NCBI GenBank assembly: GCA_012396115.1
Contig: JAAXOU010000006.1
Location: 1 to 45,554 of the forward strand
DNA: 45,554 nucleotides
Reading direction: 5' to 3'
Origin: Streptomyces somaliensis DSM 40738
Lineage (GTDB): Bacteria > Actinomycetota > Actinomycetes > Streptomycetales > Streptomycetaceae
The translations under genes were made by a program, and so were the position numbers. Below the pieces are notes generated by a model. It ran no database searches. It saw nothing but the letters and a program-made list of their open reading frames with translations, and was not told the DNA's origin. Positions 33,143 through 40,222 of this stretch are shown piece after piece (within the stretch, counting starts at the first letter, position 1; each line of letters opens with the position of its first letter).

Positions 33143-34225
33143 ATGAGCGCAAGGACGAAGCGCGGTTCCCGCCGCGCCCTCCACGCCGTCACCGTGATCT
33201 CCCTGCTCGCCGTCAGCGCGTACCTCACCGTGGAGCTCCGCGAGGAGGAGCGGGACAAGGCGCCCACCGTGCAGGCGATCACGGACAAACCGGATCCCGT
33301 GTCGGCCGGCGCCGGCCTGTCGCCCGGCAAGCAGACCTGGGAGCGGCTGCGGAACCCGGCCCGCTCGGTGCTGCGGGGCGAGAACGGCGACGTGCTCGCC
33401 ACCTTCACCGACCGGGCCCGCACCGCGACCCTCACGGGCCCCAGCCGCACCTTCACCGAGCCGGCCAACACGGAGTCCCGCATCGTCACCGAGAACTGGG
33501 TGCGGCTGCTGCCCGAACCGTGGAAGGAGGGCGCGGAGAAGAAGACGTGGTTCAGGGAGTGGTTCGAGGAGAACTTCGGGAGCAGGGAGGACGACCTGTT
33601 CGCGATCGCCTTCCAGTACATCGACCAGGCGCCCGTGAAGCAGGACGACACCGGGATCAAGTACGCCGGCGACGCGCAGTTCGGGCCCGTCAACCCCAAG
33701 GGCAGCGAAGGGTCGGACTACCGGCTGGAGAACTCCGACTTCTACGACTACCTGGGCATCCCCTACACCTTCCGGAACGGCACCACGGCGCAGCCCGAGG
33801 CGGCGCGGGCCCGGTCCGTCGACTGCTCCGGCTACATCCGCATGGTGCTGGGCTACCGGGCGCGCTATCCGCTGATGGCCACCGACGAACTCGGCGACGG
33901 GCTGCCCCGCACCTCCAACGGCATGGCCCGCTCGAAGCTCGGGGTGGACGTCATTCCGCTGGGCGGCGGGGCGGAGTCCGCCAAGCCGACGTCGATCGAC
34001 GTGCTCCAGCCCGGTGACCTGGTCTTCTTCGAACTCGACGCCCGTACGAAGGAACGGCTGGACCACGTCGGCATGTACGTGGGCAACGACACCGACGGGC
34101 ACAAGATCTTCATCTCCAGCCGGGAGGAGGCCAACGGCCCCACGATCGGCGACAAGGGCGGAGCGTCGAGGCTGGACGGCAGCGGCTACTACGCGAAGGC
34201 CCTGCGCAGCGCGAAGCGCCTGTGA
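33143..34225 (+). CDS. NlpC/P60-type cysteine peptidase, membrane-anchored or secreted
   Basis: 360-aa extracytoplasmic protein with an N-terminal signal anchor (LHAVTVISLLAVSAYLTVEL). The NlpC/P60 domain is in the last 150 residues: catalytic Cys in SVDCSGYIRMVLGYR, His in LDHVGMYVG. The N-terminal 200 residues do not match a domain I recognise. NlpC/P60 enzymes cut gamma-D-glutamyl bonds in peptidoglycan, and related enzymes can cut poly-gamma-glutamate. Position 22 nt after pgsC suggests release, anchoring or trimming of the polymer. The ATG at 33143 has GGAG upstream. Confidence 0.8.
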   Translation: MSARTKRGSRRALHAVTVISLLAVSAYLTVELREEERDKAPTVQAITDKPDPVSAGAGLSPGKQTWERLRNPARSVLRGENGDVLATFTDRARTATLTGPSRTFTEPANTESRIVTENWVRLLPEPWKEGAEKKTWFREWFEENFGSREDDLFAIAFQYIDQAPVKQDDTGIKYAGDAQFGPVNPKGSEGSDYRLENSDFYDYLGIPYTFRNGTTAQPEAARARSVDCSGYIRMVLGYRARYPLMATDELGDGLPRTSNGMARSKLGVDVIPLGGGAESAKPTSIDVLQPGDLVFFELDARTKERLDHVGMYVGNDTDGHKIFISSREEANGPTIGDKGGASRLDGSGYYAKALRSAKRL

Positions 34226-34228
34226 GCC

Positions 34229-34251
34229 GCGCTCCGGCCACGCCGGAGCGC
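34229..34251 (+). terminator. Terminator of the pgsBC operon
   Basis: Perfect 10-bp stem GCGCTCCGGC, loop CAC, GCCGGAGCGC starting 3 nt after the NlpC/P60 stop. Confidence 0.85.
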
Positions 34252-35010
34252 CGCCCACGGGCGGCACGGCCCGAGGGGCCGCCGAGGACGTCCGCGGTCC
34301 CGGCGGCCCCTCGGGAAAGCTCGTCAAAGCCCCCCTCACCCCCGCCGCCGACGCCCCCGCCTCCGCCTCCGTCACCCCACCTCCGTCACCCCCGTTTCCG
34401 CACCGCCCCGGAACGCCGTCCGGCAGGCGGGCGGCGAATCCGCAGGCAGGACGCGGACGATCGGAGTCGTCGACGGTGAGAAGGCGTTCGAGGCCCTGAC
34501 CGGGCGGTCCCGGCGCGTGTGGGAGCGCGACCGGGGGTTCCCGGCCCGTCAGGGAGCGCGGGGCCCCGAAGACGGCCGCATCCTGGCCCTGGCCTGGCCC
34601 TGGCCCTGGTCTGGTCCTGGTCCTGGTCTTGGCCTGGTTCTGGCCCTGGTCTTGGCCTGGTCCTGGTCCCCACCCTGGCGCCCGGGTACGTCGGCGGGGA
34701 CCGGATCACCGTCTCCGTGCCGTCCACCCCGCCCGCCGGCCCTCACCGGGCGGACATCCGCCGCGACGCCGGCGGCGCCGTCCGCTCCCCTCCGGCCGAC
34801 GCCACTCCCCCGCCCGCGCCTCCGCCCGCCTCACCGCCGGGGCCCCGCCCACCGGTCCCACGGCCCGCGGAGGGCCCCATCGAAAACATCGTGCGGGGAC
34901 GAATCCATATCTGCCCCCGCGGGGTGAGCTTTTAACAAACCGCACGGTGAGGGTTTTCACCGCCACGACGGAAGGTGAATTCTCGATCCGCACAGGGCGC
35001 CACAACGTGC
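34252..35010. other. Gene-poor stretch of about 750 bp
   Basis: No gene can be supported. It contains a degenerate CCTGGY tandem repeat (34581-34677). A short protein-like stretch (GVVDGEKAFEALTGRSRR, near 34455-34515, plus strand) may be a decayed gene. Open frames on both strands are compositional. Confidence 0.5.
34581..34677. repeat. Degenerate hexanucleotide tandem repeat (CCTGGY)n
   Basis: About 97 bp of imperfect TGGCCC/TGGTCC/TGGTCT units, strongly strand-asymmetric (C/T/G on the plus strand, few A). It is not in a credible gene. Confidence 0.8.
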
Positions 35011-35043
35011 TACTGTCGATGTCAGTTGCAGTTGTGGTTCCCA
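35011..35043 (+). promoter_or_regulatory. Promoter and conserved 5' leader element of the first cspA gene
   Basis: TGCTACTGTCG is a likely extended -10 region. It is followed by AGTTGCAGTTGTGGTTCCCA (35024-35043), which is identical in front of the second cspA gene on the opposite strand (42255-42274). About 140-155 nt of leader follow in each case, suggesting a long structured cold-shock 5'UTR. Confidence 0.65.
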
Positions 35044-35179
35044 AACTTCAAGCATCCCGGTCGACCTCTGTTCCACTGGGATTGCTTCTGTATTTCCGGT
35101 CATTTTCCGGGCGGGTTAATCATGCGGCGACACGGAATCCGCACAGTGCGCTTCCGTTGCACCCCGAAGGAGATATGAC

Positions 35180-35383
35180 ATGGCTACTGGCACCGTGAAG
35201 TGGTTCAACGCGGAAAAGGGCTTCGGCTTCATCGAGCAGGACGGCGGCGGCGCGGACGTGTTCGCCCACTACTCGAACATCGCCGCCCAGGGCTTCCGCG
35301 AGCTGCTGGAAGGCCAGAAGGTGAGCTTCGACATCGCGCAGGGCCAGAAGGGCCCGACGGCCGAGAACATCGTTCCCGCCTGA
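35180..35383 (+). CDS. CspA-family cold-shock protein (left copy)
   Basis: 67-aa single-strand nucleic-acid-binding protein, RNA chaperone. RNP1 KGFGFIEQD and RNP2 VFAHYSNI are intact; the start [12 protein letters not shown] is typical. The ATG follows GAAGGAGATATGAC. It precedes a DEAD-box helicase gene by 310 nt, with a strong hairpin between. It is near-identical to the right copy at 41910-42113 (differences mainly at residues 19-20, 35-43 and 47-63). Confidence 0.95.
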   Translation: MATGTVKWFNAEKGFGFIEQDGGGADVFAHYSNIAAQGFRELLEGQKVSFDIAQGQKGPTAENIVPA

Positions 35384-35402
35384 CGCCGACGCGCACCACG
35401 CA

Positions 35403-35438
35403 GCCGGGGCCCGCATCCTTCGGGGTGCGGGCCCCGGC
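35403..35438 (+). terminator. Terminator of the left cspA gene
   Basis: Perfect 13-bp stem GCCGGGGCCCGCA / TGCGGGCCCCGGC with a 10-nt loop, 19 nt after the stop. It is similar in sequence to the hairpin behind the right copy. Confidence 0.88.
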
Positions 35439-35693
35439 CGTACGCGTTCCCCGCAGCGACTCGCGTGCGGGAAAACCAAAGGGGCCCGCGTCCCCGACCT
35501 GAGCGACGCCCCCGGGCCGCACCCCCCGGGTTCCGCCCACACACCAAACCACCCGTTTCCGCGCCTGTGTCCGCAGGGATCTCCTGCCGACCAGATTCGC
35601 TTCCGGGTTCCATTCGGCCCGTTCTTGCGATTCTCCGCGCTGCCTTTCCGATGCGGGAATTCCTTGATATGTGCCGCATCGAGGAGGGTTCCC

Positions 35694-37172
35694 ATGAACC
35701 GCACACGCACGAACGACCGCACCCGCACCCGCACCGGCGCTACCGGCTCCGGCCGCTTCGGGTCGTCGGCCTCCGGCCGTTCCGGCGGTACCGGGCGCTC
35801 CGGCGCCCAGGGCCGCCGGCCCGCCGCCGTGCGGGGTGAGTTCGCGCCGCCCAGGACGATCACCCCCGCGCTGCCCGCCGTCGAGGCGTTCGCCGATCTC
35901 GACATGCCGGAGCAGCTGCTCGCCGCGCTCCGGACCGAGGGCGTGACCGTACCGTTCCCGATCCAGGGCGCGACCCTGCCCAACACCCTCGCGGGCCGCG
36001 ACGTCCTGGGCCGCGGCCGCACCGGCTCCGGCAAGACGCTCGCCTTCGGGCTGGCCCTGCTGGCCCGTACCGCGGGCCGGCGCGCCGAGCCCCGGCAGCC
36101 GCTCGCCCTGGTCCTCGTCCCCACCCGCGAGCTGGCACAGCAGGTGACCGACGCGCTCACTCCGTACGCCCGGCCGCTGGGGCTGCGGCTGGCCACGGTC
36201 GTGGGCGGCATGTCGATCGGCAGGCAGGCGGGCGCGCTGCGGGGTGGCGCCGAGGTCGTCGTCGCGACCCCGGGCAGGCTCAAGGACCTCATCGACCGCG
36301 GCGACTGCCGGCTGGACCGGGTGGACGTCACCGTGCTGGACGAGGCCGACCAGATGGCGGACATGGGCTTCCTGCCGCAGGTATCCGCGCTGCTCGACCA
36401 GGTGCGTCCCGAAGGGCAGCGGATGCTGTTCTCCGCCACCCTGGACCGCAACGTCGACCTGCTGGTGCGCCGGTACCTGACCGACCCCGTCGTCCACTCC
36501 GTGGACCCCTCGGCCGGCGCGGTCACGACGATGGAGCACCACGTGCTGCACGTCCACGGCGCCGACAAGCACGCCACCACGACGGAGATCGCCGCACGCG
36601 ACGGCCGCGTGATCATGTTCCTGGACACCAAGCACGCCGTCGACCGGCTCACCCGCAGCCTGCTGGACAGCGGTGTGCGGGCCGCCGCGCTGCACGGCGG
36701 CAAGTCCCAGCCGCAGCGCACCCGTACGCTGGCGCAGTTCAAGAGCGGGCACGTCACCGTGCTGGTCGCCACGAACGTCGCCGCGCGCGGCATCCACGTC
36801 GACGACCTCGACCTGGTCGTGAACGTCGACCCGCCGACCGACCACAAGGACTACCTGCACCGCGGCGGCCGCACCGCCCGCGCGGGCGAGTCCGGCAGCG
36901 TCGTCACCCTCGTCACCCCGAACCAGCGGGGCGGCATGGCGCGCCTCATGTCGGACGCCGGCATCCGCCCTCGGATCACCGAAGTCCGCTCCGGTGGGGC
37001 CGAACTGAGCCGCATCACCGGCGCGCAGGCACCCTCCGGCGTCCCGGTCGTCATCACGGCGCCGGCACCCGAGCGCGCCGGGCGCGGCACCGCCTCCCGC
37101 CCGAGGCGCCACCGCCCCTCCCAGGCCGTGCGCCGCTCCGCCCGGCGACCCGCCCTGGGTTCGACCGCCTAG
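35694..37172 (+). CDS. DEAD-box RNA helicase (left copy)
   Basis: 492-aa ATP-dependent RNA helicase, probably cold-adaptive. A basic Arg/Thr/Ser/Gly N-terminal tail (residues 1-45) precedes the helicase core: Q-motif region PFPIQGATLP, motif I GRTGSGKT, Ia VPTRELAQQV, Ib ATPGRL, II VLDEADQM, III FSATL, IV IMFLDTKH, V ATNVAARGIHVDDLD and VI HRGGRTARAG. ATG at 35694 follows GAGGAGG; the open frame upstream is not used. GAATTCCTTGATAT upstream is shared with the right copy. The C-terminus is short and basic. Confidence 0.93.
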   Translation: MNRTRTNDRTRTRTGATGSGRFGSSASGRSGGTGRSGAQGRRPAAVRGEFAPPRTITPALPAVEAFADLDMPEQLLAALRTEGVTVPFPIQGATLPNTLAGRDVLGRGRTGSGKTLAFGLALLARTAGRRAEPRQPLALVLVPTRELAQQVTDALTPYARPLGLRLATVVGGMSIGRQAGALRGGAEVVVATPGRLKDLIDRGDCRLDRVDVTVLDEADQMADMGFLPQVSALLDQVRPEGQRMLFSATLDRNVDLLVRRYLTDPVVHSVDPSAGAVTTMEHHVLHVHGADKHATTTEIAARDGRVIMFLDTKHAVDRLTRSLLDSGVRAAALHGGKSQPQRTRTLAQFKSGHVTVLVATNVAARGIHVDDLDLVVNVDPPTDHKDYLHRGGRTARAGESGSVVTLVTPNQRGGMARLMSDAGIRPRITEVRSGGAELSRITGAQAPSGVPVVITAPAPERAGRGTASRPRRHRPSQAVRRSARRPALGSTA

Positions 37173-37218
37173 CCCTCCGTCCCCCGACCGGCGCCCGTCC
37201 ACCCCGCAGGAGCCCTTT

Positions 37219-37683
37219 GTGACCGTGGTCCGAACGCAGCCCCGCCCCGCGAACACCGCCCCGGTCGAGGGGGCGGCGGCCGGGACCGCGGACGAGGCCG
37301 GACCGCGGGTCCGGGGCGGCATGACCGTCGAGGTGGCCCCGTCCGTCATGGCGGGTGCCCGCACCGGCCACCTGCTCCTGTGCGACGAGGACGGCCGGTG
37401 CACCGGCCTGGTCACCCGTGCCCGGCTGACCGCCGTCCGCGAGAGCCCCTCGTACACGGACCGGATCCGCCTGCGCGACGTCCTCGGCGGTCACAGGCCG
37501 CCCGCCCCGTCCGCGGCCCCCGGTCCGGGGCCCGCGGTGCACCGCGACCGTCCGGGGGCGCCGCCCGCGGACGGGGGCGGGACCTCGCGTCCCTCCCGCC
37601 GAACCGCCCCGTCCGATCCTCCCTCCTCTTCTCCCCGTGAGGTCCCATGCGCTGCGTCATCGCCCGTTTCCCGTTCCACCTGA
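37219..37683 (+). CDS. CBS-like domain protein
   Basis: 154-aa protein. Residues 35-92 (MTVEVAPSVMAGARTGHLLL, CDEDGRCTGLVTRARLTAVR, YTDRIRLRDVLG) look like a single CBS-type module. The remainder is Pro/Ala/Arg-rich and probably disordered. GTG at 37219 follows AGGAG. Its 3' end overlaps the next gene by 37 nt in another frame, so the true C-terminus may be shorter or frameshifted. No equivalent is seen in the right half of the inverted duplication. Confidence 0.6.
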   Translation: MTVVRTQPRPANTAPVEGAAAGTADEAGPRVRGGMTVEVAPSVMAGARTGHLLLCDEDGRCTGLVTRARLTAVRESPSYTDRIRLRDVLGGHRPPAPSAAPGPGPAVHRDRPGAPPADGGGTSRPSRRTAPSDPPSSSPREVPCAASSPVSRST

Positions 37684-37964
37684 CGAAGGCCGGTGTCCTG
37701 GAGACGATGAAGGGCGTCAAGCCCGAACCGGTCACCGGGGAGTCGGTGACCATCGGACGCCGCCGGTACCCCGTCAAGCAGGTCGGGGAGGTCATCACCC
37801 GCCAGGACCGCCGCGACTTCAGCACCGGTGAGGTCGTGCGGGCCATGACCCGCCTCGGCTTCGTCTGCCGGCCGGCCCCCGGGACCGCCCCCGAGGCCGC
37901 CCTCGCGGACGTCACCCCGCTCCAGCGGGCGTCCGCCCTGCTCGGCACTCCCGCGCCGGCCTGA
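37647..37964 (+). CDS. SCO5918-like small protein (left copy)
   Basis: 105-aa protein beginning MRCVIARFPFHLTKAGVLE, with the core IGRRRYPVKQVGEVITRQDR followed by RDF. The paralogue at 39904-40167 shares this core almost exactly. It resembles a Streptomyces family that accompanies DEAD-box helicase and cold-shock genes (SCO5918 type); biochemical role unknown. ATG at 37647 follows GTGAGGTCCC. The tail after residue 80 differs from the paralogue. Confidence 0.7.
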   Translation: MRCVIARFPFHLTKAGVLETMKGVKPEPVTGESVTIGRRRYPVKQVGEVITRQDRRDFSTGEVVRAMTRLGFVCRPAPGTAPEAALADVTPLQRASALLGTPAPA

Positions 37965-38000
37965 CGGACGGGCGGACGCCGACCGCCTCCGAGCAGCGGT

Positions 38001-38034
38001 GAGGGCCCGACCGGAGCGTTCCGGCCGGGCCCTC
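38001..38034. terminator. Bidirectional terminator
   Basis: 15-bp stem with one mismatch (GAGGGCCCGACCGGA, loop GCGT, TCCGGCCGGGCCCTC) between the convergent genes ending at 37964 and 38073. Confidence 0.85.
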
Positions 38035-38072
38035 GGTCCGTCGTGCGTTCCGCTCGCCGCGGTGGCGGCGGG

Positions 38073-38432
38073 TCAGTGGTCGGAGTAGCTGAAGTCGCCC
38101 ACGGTCCAGGCGCTGACGTCCTCGATGGAGACGCGGTACATCCCGCCCGTCTCCGGGATCCCCACCGTCCCCTGCAGGATCCGGGCGACGTGGAAGTGCA
38201 GATGGGTCGGCGGGCCCTCCTTCGGCGCCGACGCGACGAAGGCTCCGGCGAACTCGCCCAGGCGGGACGAGTCCGCCAGGACCTCCGACACGCGCTGCCG
38301 CCACACCGCTTCGGGAGCCAGTCGGCCGGTGATGACGGCCCCACCCGCGACCACGCTCAGGGACATCTGGTTGCTCTGTCCGGACTCGACCTTGGCGGCG
38401 ATGTCGACGAGCAACTCGTCAGGCTTAGACAT
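38073..38432 (-). CDS. GvpU-like protein (left copy)
   Basis: 119-aa protein with QMSLSVVAGGAVITGRLAP, THLHFHVARILQG, and IPETGGMYRVSIEDVSAWTV followed by GDFS. Order and spacing resemble the gas vesicle accessory protein GvpU, but no other gvp gene is in the window. The paralogue at 39456-39830 is highly similar. The ATG at 38432 has a nearby TAGAAT -10-like box, so the leader is very short. The pair flanks the centre of the inverted duplication. Function here is uncertain. Confidence 0.7.
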   Translation of the reverse strand: MSKPDELLVDIAAKVESGQSNQMSLSVVAGGAVITGRLAPEAVWRQRVSEVLADSSRLGEFAGAFVASAPKEGPPTHLHFHVARILQGTVGIPETGGMYRVSIEDVSAWTVGDFSYSDH

Positions 38433-38467
38433 GGGAGCCGATTCTATTTACCCGCCCTCCGGACGGT

Positions 38468-38770
38468 TCAAGCGGTGGCACCGGCGGACGGGGCGGCGCT
38501 CGCCGCCCCCACTCCGTGCTCGGGGCGCAGCATGCGGTCGGTGAACGTGAGGACGGGGAAGCCGTTCTCCTCGTCGATCTCCGACCGGGTCGGCGGCGTG
38601 CCGTCGAGGTCCTCGTCGTCGGCGTGGACGATCACCACCGCGCCCTCCCGGCGGACCGTGCCGCCCGCCTTCGTCGTGGGGGCCGGTGCCGGGGCGGACG
38701 CCGGGGCCGCCCGCCCGTCGTCTCCGGGCGGGTCGGCGCTCCACGCCGCCTCCCCCGCGTCCGTACTCAA
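38468..38770 (-). CDS. Small acidic hypothetical protein
   Basis: The C-terminal part, GTVRREGAVVIVHADDEDLD, then TPPTRSEIDEENGFPVLTF and TDRMLRPE, has protein-like composition. Upstream the frame becomes Pro/Ala-rich and stays open to 39166. TTG at 38770 (LSTDAGEAAWSADPP) is a guess at the start; no good ribosome site was found. Family not recognised. Confidence 0.4.
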   Translation of the reverse strand: MSTDAGEAAWSADPPGDDGRAAPASAPAPAPTTKAGGTVRREGAVVIVHADDEDLDGTPPTRSEIDEENGFPVLTFTDRMLRPEHGVGAASAAPSAGATA

Positions 38771-39050
38771 TCGTATGGAAGGTCGTCCCCTCGGTCCGCG
38801 GACCGCTCGTCGATTCCCGGGGCCCGCCGGTGCGGGGCGCGGGGTGTCCTCCGGACGGGGCGGGGCCGTGGTGCGGGGCGCCGAACGGGCGGACGGCCGG
38901 GAGCGGAGCGCGTAGTCTGCGGGAGGGGTGCCGCGGGCCGCCCGCCGGGGCCTGCGCCGCCCGGGGGGCCGCGTGCCGGGGGTCGGGCCGTGAAGTCCGT
39001 TCCGCCCCGCCGCGCCCGAAGTGCCCCACCGCCGTACCGAGGAGATCGCC

Positions 39051-39329
39051 GTGCACGAGGACGACAAGCTGCCCTCCGAGGGCCACGCCGAGGTACGGGT
39101 CGTCGCGGCGACGCCCGAGGTGGCCCGCAGGGTGGCGGAGGTGGTGCGCCGCTGCTTCGCCTCCACGGAGCAGCGCAGTTACCCCGCCGGGCCGGAGGGC
39201 GGGACGCTGCTGCACCTCAGCGTCGACACGACGCGGCCGGCGGGCCCGGCGCGGTCCTGGCTGGAGAGCAGCGAGTCGGCGTCCGAGGGGCGGCGTCCGG
39301 AGGACGGGCCCCGGGACGACGGCTCCTGA
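39051..39329 (+). CDS. Hypothetical protein
   Basis: 92-aa soluble protein: HEDDKLPSEGHAEVRVVAAT, then PEVARRVAEVVRRCFASTEQ, and GGTLLHLSVDTTRP, followed by a polar tail. GTG at 39051 follows GAGGAGATCGCC, a strong ribosome site. The alternating beta-alpha-beta pattern suggests a small compact domain. No family assigned. It lies near the axis of the inverted duplication. Confidence 0.6.
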   Translation: MHEDDKLPSEGHAEVRVVAATPEVARRVAEVVRRCFASTEQRSYPAGPEGGTLLHLSVDTTRPAGPARSWLESSESASEGRRPEDGPRDDGS

Positions 39330-39455
39330 CGGGGCGGCGGCTCCCGCCGGGGCCGCGCCTCCTGACGGTACGACGGGTCCCGCCGGAGCGACCCGGTCGG
39401 AAACGACGCGTGCACGGGCGTCCCGTTCGGGCGCCCGGGCTTGTAGGTTCGGGGC

Positions 39456-39830
39456 ATGACGAAGCCTGACGCACTGCTCGTGGATGTCGCGGCCACCGTC
39501 GAGTCGGAGCGGTCCAACCAGATGTCGCTCACCGTCGTGGTCGACGGCGCGGTCATCACGGGACGGCTCGCTCCCGAGGCCGCGTGGCGGGAGCGGGTGG
39601 CGGAGGTCCTGCGGGACTCGGAGCGGCTGGGCGGGTTCGCGGGGGTGTTCGCGTCCCCGGCGAAGGGCCCCCGCCCGTCCCGCGACGGGGCCCCGACGCA
39701 CCTCCACTTCCACGTGGCGAGGATCCTCCAGGGCACGCTCGGCATCCCGGAGACGGGCGGCATGTACCGCGTGGCCATCGAGGACGTGAGCGCCTGGACG
39801 GTGGGCGACTTCAGCTACACCGACGGCTGA
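39456..39830 (+). CDS. GvpU-like protein (right copy)
   Basis: 124-aa paralogue of the 38073-38432 product: QMSLTVVVDGAVITGRLAPE, THLHFHVARILQGTLGIPET, GGMYRVAIEDVSAWTVGDFS. A five-residue insertion (GPRPS region, about residues 70-75) is the main difference. The ATG at 39456 has TAGGTT 6 nt before it and little leader, so it may be nearly leaderless. It is opposite in orientation to its paralogue, as expected for an inverted duplication. Confidence 0.7.
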   Translation: MTKPDALLVDVAATVESERSNQMSLTVVVDGAVITGRLAPEAAWRERVAEVLRDSERLGGFAGVFASPAKGPRPSRDGAPTHLHFHVARILQGTLGIPETGGMYRVAIEDVSAWTVGDFSYTDG

Positions 39831-39903
39831 GGGGGCGCCGGCCGCCCGGCCGGGCCGGACGTTCGACGCCCCCGCGGCCGGCCGGGCCGGGCCGGCGGCC
39901 GGG

Positions 39904-40167
39904 TCAGGCCGGCAGGTCGGTGGCGGGCGCCGGGGGCTGGGTCACGCAGGTGAAGCCGAGGCGGCGCAGCACCCTGGTCACCTCCAGGGCGGTGAAGTCG
40001 CGGCGGTCCTGACGGGTGATGACCTCCCCGACCTGCTTGACCGGGTACGTGCGACGGCCGATGACCGCGCACGGCCCGACCGCCGGTTCCGGACGGACGT
40101 CGGCCATCAGCGCCTCCACCTCGCTCGTCACGAAGTCGAACGGGAAACGGGCGATCACACAGCGCAT
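39904..40167 (-). CDS. SCO5918-like small protein (right copy)
   Basis: 87-aa paralogue of the 37647-37964 product (MRCVIARFPFDFVTSEVEAL ... IGRRTYPVKQVGEVITRQDR). It ends about 18 residues earlier. The gene lies 55 nt downstream of the right DEAD-box helicase on the same strand and is probably co-transcribed with it. Confidence 0.7.
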   Translation of the reverse strand: MRCVIARFPFDFVTSEVEALMADVRPEPAVGPCAVIGRRTYPVKQVGEVITRQDRRDFTALEVTRVLRRLGFTCVTQPPAPATDLPA

Positions 40168-40222
40168 GGTTGCCTCACGGGGTCGGAGCGGAGGGACGGG
40201 CGCACCGCGGTGCGGCGGGGCG

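Noticed and set aside
34517-34935. Overlapping open frames across the CCTGGY repeat (GPGPGLGLVLVL...)
   Set aside because: Low-complexity translation of a tandem repeat with no start signal or domain.
38448-39713. A 421-codon minus-strand frame over the duplication centre
   Set aside because: It is antisense to the 39051 and 39456 genes and is compositional; only the shorter 38468-38770 stretch in another frame looks like protein.
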